DNA of 6,425 nt from Phycisphaerales bacterium UBA966. Its GTDB lineage: Bacteria; Planctomycetota; Phycisphaerae; Phycisphaerales; SM1A02. Numbering within the stretch: the first letter of the stretch is position 1; each line of letters opens with the position of its first letter. This document shows, one piece after another, positions 1-5,262 of this stretch. Made by a program: the position numbers and the translations under genes. Under the pieces are notes generated by a model. That model did no database searches. It was not told the DNA's origin and saw only the letters and a program-made list of their open reading frames with translations. Location of the stretch: NCBI GenBank assembly GCA_002292895.1, contig DBCE01000252.1:15178-21602 (forward strand), read 5' to 3'.

Positions 1-55
1 TGTCAAGCCACGAGCGTCACCGGGCGGTTAGGAGATGCGCCGGCTGCCGACGGGC

Positions 56-994
56 TCATCTCGGGGCTTCGCGTGACACGCCCGGGCCTTGCGGGTCCGG
101 GCCCTTCATGGGCGGTCCGTCCGAATCCTCGGGGATGGCCCTACGCGACACACCCGGCGGAGCCATGCCCGCGCCGTCGTAGTTGCTGCGGCCCGTCATC
201 GGACGCCCGCCCTGGATCTCGAAGATGGCGCGGCAGCCGTCGCTGACCCAGATGGCTTCGTTACCCAAGGTGCCCCAGGTCATGCCGCGGGTGCAGGCGG
301 CGTGGCTCTCGCGGCGCACGAGACGGACTTTGCCGTTGATCTGCACCGGGCACGCACCCCATCGACCGCCGATCGACTGGCACCTGATCTGGTAAGGGGC
401 CGAACCTTGGTTGAAGCCGCCGCCGCTGTTGTTGTTTCCCCAACCGCCGCCACCGCCCCAACCATCGTCGTGACCGGTGCGGGCGACGAACTGCCCTCGG
501 CAACCGCCGCGGACATAGATCCCGCGCGAATCGGCACGCCATGTGTTGCCTTCGACGCAGGGCGCGCGTGACAGCGTGCGGGTGAGGCGGACGCCCCGGT
601 TGTTGATGGCGCAGAAGGCTTCGCGACCGTCGTCGGAATCGCAGCGCATCTCGATCTCGCCGGAGCCTTGGTCGTTCCAGCCGCTGGAGGGCGTGCCCAT
701 GAGCGCGAACTCGCCGCGGCAGCCTTCGCGCACCGTGATGCCGTTACGGTCGGAGCGCCAGTTCCGACCTTCGTTGCAGTAGACCGGCCCCAAGTTGCGC
801 ACGAGCCGCACACGACCGTCGTTCGGTGCGCGACAATACTGCTCACCGGCACCATAGGATTCGCAACGGATGCGCTGTTCTGAAGTGCTCCACTGCTGGG
901 CGCTGGAGGGCGGCGAACCGCCTGCGAGCAGGCCCGACACGACGGTCAGGCAGGCCAAAAGGCTGAAGATGGACGAAGGCTGGGGGTTGCTCAT
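56..994 (-). CDS. Secreted protein with three DUF3011 repeats
   Basis: This encodes 312 residues of unknown function, probably exported to the periplasm or cell surface. Residues 1-32 look like a Sec signal peptide: a hydrophobic core (IFSLLACLTVVSGLLAG) with likely cleavage after SSA, before QQW. LLAC at 12-15 resembles a lipobox, but too little hydrophobic sequence precedes it, so a lipoprotein is less likely. Three repeats follow at about 41-98, 114-170 and 202-260. Each has four cysteines spaced C-x9-C-x17/18-C-x18/19-C and ends in a GC(R)..F motif, the DUF3011 pattern; the cysteines probably form disulfides. A Gly/Asn/Trp-rich linker (about 176-198) separates repeats 2 and 3, and the tail from 262 is Pro/Gly-rich and probably disordered. 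I chose the ATG at 994 because an AAGGGAGA ribosome binding site lies 6 bases upstream. The frame stays open to 1156, but that would overlap the divergent DUF502 gene and put the signal peptide internally. Confidence 0.85.
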   Translation of the reverse strand: MSNPQPSSIFSLLACLTVVSGLLAGGSPPSSAQQWSTSEQRIRCESYGAGEQYCRAPNDGRVRLVRNLGPVYCNEGRNWRSDRNGITVREGCRGEFALMGTPSSGWNDQGSGEIEMRCDSDDGREAFCAINNRGVRLTRTLSRAPCVEGNTWRADSRGIYVRGGCRGQFVARTGHDDGWGGGGGWGNNNSGGGFNQGSAPYQIRCQSIGGRWGACPVQINGKVRLVRRESHAACTRGMTWGTLGNEAIWVSDGCRAIFEIQGGRPMTGRSNYDGAGMAPPGVSRRAIPEDSDGPPMKGPDPQGPGVSREAPR

Positions 995-1000
995 GGACAG

Positions 1001-1008
1001 TCTCCCTT
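1001..1008 (-). promoter_or_regulatory. Ribosome binding site of the DUF3011 gene
   Basis: On the minus strand this reads AAGGGAGA and sits 6 bases before the ATG at 994. It fixes the start at that ATG, against the longer in-frame start at 1156. Confidence 0.7.
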
Positions 1009-1018
1009 GAGGCGGTGC

Positions 1019-1048
1019 CTGAAATCCGGGGTACCCGGTCAGTATACT
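1019..1048 (+). promoter_or_regulatory. Possible sigma-70-type promoter for the DUF502 gene
   Basis: TATACT at 1043-1048 matches the -10 consensus in 5 of 6 positions. CTGAAA at 1019-1024 matches the -35 consensus in 4 of 6, with an 18-base spacer. Transcription would start near 1055, so the ATG at 1056 would be essentially leaderless and the in-frame ATG at 1068 would have a very short leader. The -10 box lies in the palindrome AGTATACT (1041-1048), so it also reads TATACT on the minus strand and could serve the DUF3011 gene. I see no well-spaced -35 for that direction. This is inferred from consensus matches only. Confidence 0.35.
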
Positions 1049-1055
1049 TGACGAT

Positions 1056-1661
1056 ATGGGATTCAATATGAAAAGCATCGGCATGAAAAGCATCGGCCGG
1101 ATATTGCTGAAGGGGCTGCTCACGATCCTGCCGATCGGGCTGACGCTGTACTTCATCTATTGGCTCGGGGTCACGGCCGAGTCGCTGTTGTCCGGGACGC
1201 TCAAATGGCTTTTGCCGAGCGGGTTCTATCGGCCAGGGATGGGCTTGATCGCGGGCTTCCTGGTGCTGTTCATCGTCGGTCTGCTCGTCAACGCCTATGT
1301 CGTGCGTCGAGTGTTCGGTTTCGGCGAATCGCTGCTGCTGCGCATCCCGGTGGTGAAGACCGTCTTCGCCGCGATCCGAGACCTCACCGGATTGATGCGC
1401 GGCGGTGATGCAGGCCGGGAGCTCGAGCGGGTCGTGCTCGTGAGCGTCGGGCCCGGCAAGGTCCTCGGGTTCGTGACGCAGGAAAATGCGACAATCCCAG
1501 GCGTCGACACCGATGAACCCCTGGTGGCCGTCTATCTGCCGATGAGTTACCAGATCGGCGGCTACACGCTCTACCTGCCGCGCGATCGCATAGAGCCCAC
1601 CGATCTCAGCGTAGAGGCGGCGATGCGCATCGTGCTCACCGGCGGGCTGCAGAACCAGTGA
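1056..1661 (+). CDS. DUF502 family inner-membrane protein
   Basis: This encodes up to 201 residues with two hydrophobic segments, about 17-38 and 62-83, joined by a short loop with the conserved-looking PGMGLIAGF start of the second helix. After that come a GESLLLRIPVVKTVFAAIRDL segment and a beta-rich soluble domain. This is the DUF502 layout, the bacterial relatives of the plant LIKE-COV proteins; length is normal and no biochemical function is known. The start is uncertain. ATGs occur in frame at 1056, 1068 and 1083, and the last two begin the two copies of a 15-base tandem repeat (MKSIG MKSIG). A weak GGGA lies 6 bases before 1068, and nothing good precedes 1056. The gene is divergent from the DUF3011 gene and is followed 25 bases later by the beta-oxidation gene on the same strand, so the two may share a transcript. 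Confidence 0.85.
   Translation: MGFNMKSIGMKSIGRILLKGLLTILPIGLTLYFIYWLGVTAESLLSGTLKWLLPSGFYRPGMGLIAGFLVLFIVGLLVNAYVVRRVFGFGESLLLRIPVVKTVFAAIRDLTGLMRGGDAGRELERVVLVSVGPGKVLGFVTQENATIPGVDTDEPLVAVYLPMSYQIGGYTLYLPRDRIEPTDLSVEAAMRIVLTGGLQNQ
1068..1097 (+). repeat. Exact 15-base tandem duplication at the DUF502 start
   Basis: The unit atgaaaagcatcggc occurs twice back to back (1068-1082 and 1083-1097) and encodes MKSIGMKSIG. Each copy begins with an ATG in the gene frame, so the duplication has doubled a possible start codon and lengthened the cytoplasmic N-terminus by five residues without shifting the frame. Confidence 0.9.
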
Positions 1662-1674
1662 CAGAATCTTTGAC

Positions 1675-1680
1675 GAGGTG
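1675..1680 (+). promoter_or_regulatory. Ribosome binding site that sets the start at 1687
   Basis: GAGGTG lies 6 bases before the ATG at 1687. The in-frame GTG at 1678 is itself part of this site, so it is unlikely to be the start. The next ATG, at 1693, has a less suitable spacing. Confidence 0.6.
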
Positions 1681-1686
1681 ACATCC

Positions 1687-3093
1687 ATGGCAATGGTCGA
1701 TCAATCATCGCGAGGCCGGATATCGGTGATCGCGTTCCAAGCGCCGCCGGTCAACAGCCTCGGCTATGCGTTGCGGATCGAAATGCTCGCAGCCTTGCAG
1801 CGCGCCGCTGCGGACCCGGCTGTCGAGGGCATCGTGCTCGTCGGCGGCAACGGCACTTTCAGCGCCGGCGCGGACATCCGCGAGTTCGGCACGCCGGAGA
1901 TGATCCGCGGGCCGTCCTTATGGACCCTCAACTCCTTGCTCGACGATCTCCACAAGCCGGTGGTCGCTGCGATCGAAGGCATGGCGCTCGGCGGCGGTCT
2001 CGAGCTCGCGATGAGCTGTCACCATCGCGTCGCGCTCGCCACCGCCCGGATCGGTCTGCCTGAGGTGAAGCTCGGCCTGCTGCCGGGTGCGGGCGGTACG
2101 CAGCGTCTGCCCCGTCTGATCGGCGTCGAGGGCGCACTCAACGTGATGTTGTCGGGCGAGCCGTTGCCGGTCGCCCTGTTCGCCAAGTCGCCGCTGTTCG
2201 ACAAAGTGGTCGAGGCCGACCTGATCGGTGCGGCGGTCGCCGTCGCCGAGGCCTCGGCGGCCGCGCTGCGCGAGGGCAAGCCGCTGCCGCGCGCACGGGA
2301 CCGCAAGGTGAAAGAACCCGACCTGCAAGCGCTCTGCCAGTTCGCGCGAAACACCGCCAAGACCGCCTTCAAGGAATACCCGGCGCCGATCTCGATCATC
2401 GATGCGGTGGAGTACGGTGCGACACGCTCCATCGACGCCGGTTTCGCCGAGGAAGGTCGTCTGTTCAAGCAGCTGATGGACGGCCCGGTATCGGCCGCCC
2501 TTCGGCATGTGTTCTTCGCCGAGCGCGCCGCGGGGCGTGTCACCGGCCTGCCCGAGGGCGTCAAGCCGCGCAGCGTCGCGTCGGTCGCAGTGATCGGTGC
2601 CGGCACCATGGGCACGGGGATCGCCATCAATTTCCTCAACGCCGGTATCGCCGTCCGACTGCTGGAAGTCGGGCAGGAGGCGCTCGACAAGGGCGTCGCC
2701 CGCGTCCGTCAGACCTACGAGGGTCAAGTCAAGAAAGGCAAGCTCGATGCAGCCAAGCTCGAGGCCCGCATGGCGCTGCTGAAGCCGACGCTCGCCTACG
2801 CAGACCTCGGCGATGTCGACCTCGTCATCGAGGCGGTGTTCGAAGACATGGGCGTCAAAGAAAAGGTCTTCCGGCAGCTCGACGCGGTGGCGAAGCCCGG
2901 CGCGATCCTCGCCACCAACACCTCCACGCTCGATGTCGACCGGATCGCCGGCTTCACTTCGCGGCCGTCCGATGTCATCGGCCTGCATTTCTTCAGCCCC
3001 GCCAATGTCATGAAGTTGTTGGAGGTCGTGCGGGGCGCGAAGACCGCGCCCGATGTGCTCGCGACCGCCATGGCGCTCGCCAAGAAGATCGGC
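1687..3093 (+). CDS. Enoyl-CoA hydratase/3-hydroxyacyl-CoA dehydrogenase, 3' end missing
   Basis: This is the front part of a two-domain fatty-acid beta-oxidation enzyme, which hydrates enoyl-CoA and then oxidises L-3-hydroxyacyl-CoA with NAD+ in the cytoplasm. Residues are numbered from GTG 1678. The crotonase domain (about 12-190) shows the oxyanion-hole motif FSAGADIREF (61-70) and ALGGGLELAMS, with both expected catalytic glutamates, Glu109 and Glu129 (in GLPE). The NAD-binding domain starts at about 301 with VAVIGAGTMG (GxGxxG at 307-312). It continues through the NTST motif (414-417) to HFFSP with catalytic His437 and its partner Glu449. The family is usually about 700 residues; here the sequence leaves the family after MALAKKIG (472), losing the end of the NAD domain and the whole C-terminal dehydrogenase domain. 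The single-chain order resembles FadJ/FadB and the peroxisomal L-bifunctional enzyme. I cannot decide which subfamily, so I give no symbol. Confidence 0.85.
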
Positions 3094-4767
3094 GCAAATC
3101 CGCGCCAACTTGCCACTGATGTCCTGGCGCGCACGCAGCTCACTGGCATTGCTGACAAGGCCGAGGTTGCTGGTCCTGGTTTCGTCAACATCCACCTTGC
3201 GGGAAGCGCACTTGCTTCGGCGCTTGATGCCTTTGATTCACCGGCGCTCGGTATTGTTCCAGCCACCGCAACCTATGCGGTGACCGTTGATCTGTGCGGC
3301 GTGAATGTTGCCAAGCAGATGCATGTTGGCCATCTGCGCGCCACCATCATTGGCGACACCATCGCGCGTGTCCATGAACGCCTTGGGCGCAAGGTGTGGC
3401 GCGAGAATCACCTTGGAGACTGGGGCCTTCCGATCGCCATGACGCTTGCGGCACTGCGCCGCGCCGGAACCAATCTTGATTCACTCACGCTTGAAGATCT
3501 CAATCGTGCCTACCGCGCCGCGCAACTTGAGGGTCGTGACGATGCCGCTGGCATGATTGCGGCGCACGCAACCCATGTTGGCCCGCATCGAATTGCGGAA
3601 CTTGAGGCACAGAACACTGGTGCGGCGCTTGCCCAAGAAGACGCGCGCGCCACGCTGGTTCGCCTGCAATCGGGCGACGCGCAACTGGTGGCCGAATGGC
3701 AGAAGATCATTCACTGCACCATGCAGGAGGTCTTTGAAACCGCTGCTGTTCTTGGCGTGCAACTCACTGATGAGCACAGCCGCGGCGAGAGTTTCTTCCG
3801 CGAACGACTTGGACCAACAGTAGAAGCATTTGCCAAGAGTGGACTTGGCGTCGAAGACGACGGGGCCATTGTGGTTCGCTACCCAGACCGCGATCGTCCC
3901 ATGCTGATTCGCAAGCGTGATGGCGGATTCCTGTACGCAACCACCGATCTTGCCGCATGCAAATTCCGCGTGCAAGATCTCAAGAGTGATCGTGTGGTCT
4001 ATGTGGTTGACGCACGACAGCGCGATCACTTCAAGGATGTGTTTGATGCTGTCCGAATGATTGGCTGGAACAAACTTGCAGATGGCACTGAAGCGGAGCT
4101 GGTGCATGTTCCGTTTGGAAGTGTCCTTGGCGCTGACAAGAAGCCACTCAAGACGCGCAGTGGTGAAAATTTCACACTGAAGGCCCTGCTTGACGAAGCC
4201 ATCGAACGCGGCACCCGCGAAGTGCGCGCTCGCTCAACGGACCCCAACGCGCCAACCGCTGGTATGTCTGACGCCGACCTTGCCGCCATCGGCAGCGCGG
4301 TTGGAATTGCCGCGGTGAAATATGCCGATCTTGGTTCAGATGTCACGCGTGACTACGTCTTTGACCTTGATCGAATGGTGAGTTTCGAAGGCGATACTGG
4401 CCCGTACCTGCAGTACGCACACGCGCGCATGGCCAGCATTCTTGGCAAAGCGCTTGATGCCGCAGCGCACGCGCCGCCACGCCCAGCCATCAGCGTGGCC
4501 GAGCCGGCGGAACGACAACTTGCTCTGACGCTCCTGCGCTATCCGCAGATCGTTCGTGAAGTGGCGCAACACCTTGACCCAAGCCGCCTATGCGCTTATC
4601 TGCACGGTCTTGCTACCAGTTACAACGGCTTCTATCAGCAATGCCCGGTGCTGAAGTGCGAAGACCAAGCCCTCCGTGCAAGTCGCCTGCGCCTGTGCGC
4701 CATCAGTAAGCACGTGATGAAGGACGGACTTGGGCTCTTAGGTATCACTGCGCCGGAGCGCATGTAG
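1687..4767 (+). CDS. Chimeric reading frame: beta-oxidation enzyme joined in frame to ArgS
   Basis: One uninterrupted frame of 1,027 codons (1,030 if read from GTG 1678) contains two unrelated enzymes. Numbering residues from GTG 1678, residues 4-472 are an enoyl-CoA hydratase/3-hydroxyacyl-CoA dehydrogenase, and about 465-1029 are arginyl-tRNA synthetase. No linker separates them. The first protein stops before its C-terminal dehydrogenase domain and the second starts about 45 residues into the family, both at MALAKKIG (465-472). Codon usage changes at the same point: by my count ATT occurs 0 times and CTT once before it, against about 11 and 29 after it. I know of no family with this architecture. 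An assembly or cloning chimera is the likeliest explanation, so the frame should not be treated as one natural protein; the two halves are described separately below. Confidence 0.8.
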   Translation: MAMVDQSSRGRISVIAFQAPPVNSLGYALRIEMLAALQRAAADPAVEGIVLVGGNGTFSAGADIREFGTPEMIRGPSLWTLNSLLDDLHKPVVAAIEGMALGGGLELAMSCHHRVALATARIGLPEVKLGLLPGAGGTQRLPRLIGVEGALNVMLSGEPLPVALFAKSPLFDKVVEADLIGAAVAVAEASAAALREGKPLPRARDRKVKEPDLQALCQFARNTAKTAFKEYPAPISIIDAVEYGATRSIDAGFAEEGRLFKQLMDGPVSAALRHVFFAERAAGRVTGLPEGVKPRSVASVAVIGAGTMGTGIAINFLNAGIAVRLLEVGQEALDKGVARVRQTYEGQVKKGKLDAAKLEARMALLKPTLAYADLGDVDLVIEAVFEDMGVKEKVFRQLDAVAKPGAILATNTSTLDVDRIAGFTSRPSDVIGLHFFSPANVMKLLEVVRGAKTAPDVLATAMALAKKIGANPRQLATDVLARTQLTGIADKAEVAGPGFVNIHLAGSALASALDAFDSPALGIVPATATYAVTVDLCGVNVAKQMHVGHLRATIIGDTIARVHERLGRKVWRENHLGDWGLPIAMTLAALRRAGTNLDSLTLEDLNRAYRAAQLEGRDDAAGMIAAHATHVGPHRIAELEAQNTGAALAQEDARATLVRLQSGDAQLVAEWQKIIHCTMQEVFETAAVLGVQLTDEHSRGESFFRERLGPTVEAFAKSGLGVEDDGAIVVRYPDRDRPMLIRKRDGGFLYATTDLAACKFRVQDLKSDRVVYVVDARQRDHFKDVFDAVRMIGWNKLADGTEAELVHVPFGSVLGADKKPLKTRSGENFTLKALLDEAIERGTREVRARSTDPNAPTAGMSDADLAAIGSAVGIAAVKYADLGSDVTRDYVFDLDRMVSFEGDTGPYLQYAHARMASILGKALDAAAHAPPRPAISVAEPAERQLALTLLRYPQIVREVAQHLDPSRLCAYLHGLATSYNGFYQQCPVLKCEDQALRASRLRLCAISKHVMKDGLGLLGITAPERM
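3070..3093 (+). other. Chimera junction on a shared MALAKKIG-coding stretch
   Basis: These 24 bases encode MALAKKIG. In 3-hydroxyacyl-CoA dehydrogenases this position normally reads roughly A..LAKKIGK.PV, leading into the VGNR region. In ArgS the N-terminal domain reads roughly MA.AKKLG..PRQLA (E. coli, from memory: MAVAKKLGMAPRQLA). The sequence enters as the first family and leaves as the second, and the frame is kept because the shared stretch is in the same frame in both. The first CTT codon of the ArgS part is at 3109 and the first ATT at about 3148. The exact crossover cannot be placed inside a shared stretch. Confidence 0.8.
3070..4767 (+). CDS. argS: Arginyl-tRNA synthetase, 5' end missing
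   Basis: ArgS is the class I synthetase that charges tRNA-Arg with arginine using ATP in the cytoplasm. Residues are numbered from GTG 1678. The remains of the N-terminal additional domain run from 465, with PRQLA and AGPGFVNIHL. The catalytic domain has the HIGH-type motif HVGH at 549-552, followed by LRATIIGD, then HLGDWG and the DGGFLYATTDLAA segment. KPLKTRSG (822-829) stands in the region where many ArgS proteins have a degenerate KMSK loop. VKYADL (880-885) and FEGDTGPYLQYAHAR (903-917) lead into the DALR anticodon-binding domain, which ends with the usual ERM C-terminus. About 45 N-terminal residues and the native start are missing, compared with E. coli ArgS of 577 residues. The residues before HVGH read CGVNVAKQM, where many ArgS proteins have S.PN.AK.M. 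It ends 36 bases from the convergent dCMP-deaminase-like gene. Confidence 0.92.
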   Translation: MALAKKIGANPRQLATDVLARTQLTGIADKAEVAGPGFVNIHLAGSALASALDAFDSPALGIVPATATYAVTVDLCGVNVAKQMHVGHLRATIIGDTIARVHERLGRKVWRENHLGDWGLPIAMTLAALRRAGTNLDSLTLEDLNRAYRAAQLEGRDDAAGMIAAHATHVGPHRIAELEAQNTGAALAQEDARATLVRLQSGDAQLVAEWQKIIHCTMQEVFETAAVLGVQLTDEHSRGESFFRERLGPTVEAFAKSGLGVEDDGAIVVRYPDRDRPMLIRKRDGGFLYATTDLAACKFRVQDLKSDRVVYVVDARQRDHFKDVFDAVRMIGWNKLADGTEAELVHVPFGSVLGADKKPLKTRSGENFTLKALLDEAIERGTREVRARSTDPNAPTAGMSDADLAAIGSAVGIAAVKYADLGSDVTRDYVFDLDRMVSFEGDTGPYLQYAHARMASILGKALDAAAHAPPRPAISVAEPAERQLALTLLRYPQIVREVAQHLDPSRLCAYLHGLATSYNGFYQQCPVLKCEDQALRASRLRLCAISKHVMKDGLGLLGITAPERM

Positions 4768-4803
4768 CGGCTCAGCGGATGCGGCGCCTGCACGCACCGA
4801 GCC

Positions 4804-5262
4804 CTACTTCCGCAACGCCACATACTCCACCCCTGCCTCGCGCATGACGGCCTTTGCCTTGGCGAAACTCACCTGCCAATGCTCGTCGCCGTCTCCGCCG
4901 TACTCATAGGTCACTACACGAACAATCCCAGCCTGCACAATGGCCAAGGTGCACTGCACACACGGACTGAAACTCGTATAGACAGTGCTCCCGACTGGGC
5001 TCACACCATTGCGTGCGCATTGAATGATGGCATTCAACTCCGCGTGACACACATAGTCGTATTTCACTGGACGCTCGAGCCGCTCGGGTAGGTCATCCAC
5101 TCCACGTGGAAGTCCATTGAAGCCCGTGGCAACAATCTGTCGCGCCGCGCTGACGATCACCGCACCCACGCCGCGGCTGGGATCCTTTGACCAGCCAGCA
5201 ATCTGCTCGGCGAGCTCCAAAAATCGTCGATCCCACTTCTCCGAAACATTCATTCCGCTCAT
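4804..5262 (-). CDS. dCMP deaminase family protein (zinc-dependent)
   Basis: This encodes 152 residues of the cytidine/deoxycytidylate deaminase fold. The likely reaction is dCMP to dUMP, feeding thymidylate synthesis; I infer the substrate from overall resemblance to ComEB-type deaminases. The zinc site is complete: His73 with catalytic Glu75 in CHAELNAI, and Cys101 and Cys104 in SPCVQC. The N-terminal RGVGAVIV and FNGLPRGVDD segments are typical of the dCMP branch, and the length is normal. TSFSPC replaces the more usual T.FPC before the first cysteine. The start ATG at 5262 overlaps the stop of the upstream PDZ gene (ATGA). AAGG lies 6 bases upstream, with a further AGGAG slightly farther away, so translational coupling is likely. 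A second in-frame Met follows three codons later. It converges on argS with a 36-base gap. Confidence 0.88.
   Translation of the reverse strand: MSGMNVSEKWDRRFLELAEQIAGWSKDPSRGVGAVIVSAARQIVATGFNGLPRGVDDLPERLERPVKYDYVCHAELNAIIQCARNGVSPVGSTVYTSFSPCVQCTLAIVQAGIVRVVTYEYGGDGDEHWQVSFAKAKAVMREAGVEYVALRK

Noticed and set aside
1..55. Possible gene end at the left edge
   Set aside because: The frame is open but only 55 bases are visible and they show no recognisable motif, so nothing can be supported.
80..102. GC-rich inverted repeat (9-base arms, 5-base loop) near the end of the DUF3011 gene
   Set aside because: It lies inside the coding sequence for the Pro/Gly-rich tail and has no run of T residues after it on the transcribed strand, so I do not call it a terminator.
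995..1156. Longer N-terminus for the DUF3011 protein from an ATG at 1156
   Set aside because: It would overlap the divergent DUF502 gene and bury the signal peptide, and the internal ATG at 994 has a well-placed ribosome binding site.
843..1688. Antisense open frame (281 codons) opposite the DUF502 gene
   Set aside because: The product is a low-complexity His/Gln/Asp/Arg-rich sequence typical of the shadow frame of a GC-rich gene, and it conflicts with two better-supported genes.
1918..3195. Long antisense open frame (425 codons) opposite the beta-oxidation gene
   Set aside because: It mirrors a high-GC gene whose plus-strand frame shows complete catalytic motifs. The antisense product is rich in Arg, Gly, Asp and His with no recognisable domain, and it crosses the chimera joint.
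1687..4767. A genuine new bifunctional beta-oxidation/arginyl-tRNA synthetase
   Set aside because: Neither half is complete, there is no linker, the joint falls on a short shared motif, and codon usage changes at the joint. A chimera is much more likely. I kept the joint as a finding but not as a new enzyme.
4768..4803. Bidirectional terminator between argS and the deaminase gene
   Set aside because: Only a weak GGCTC/GAGCC pair with a 25-base loop is present, with no T tract on either side.
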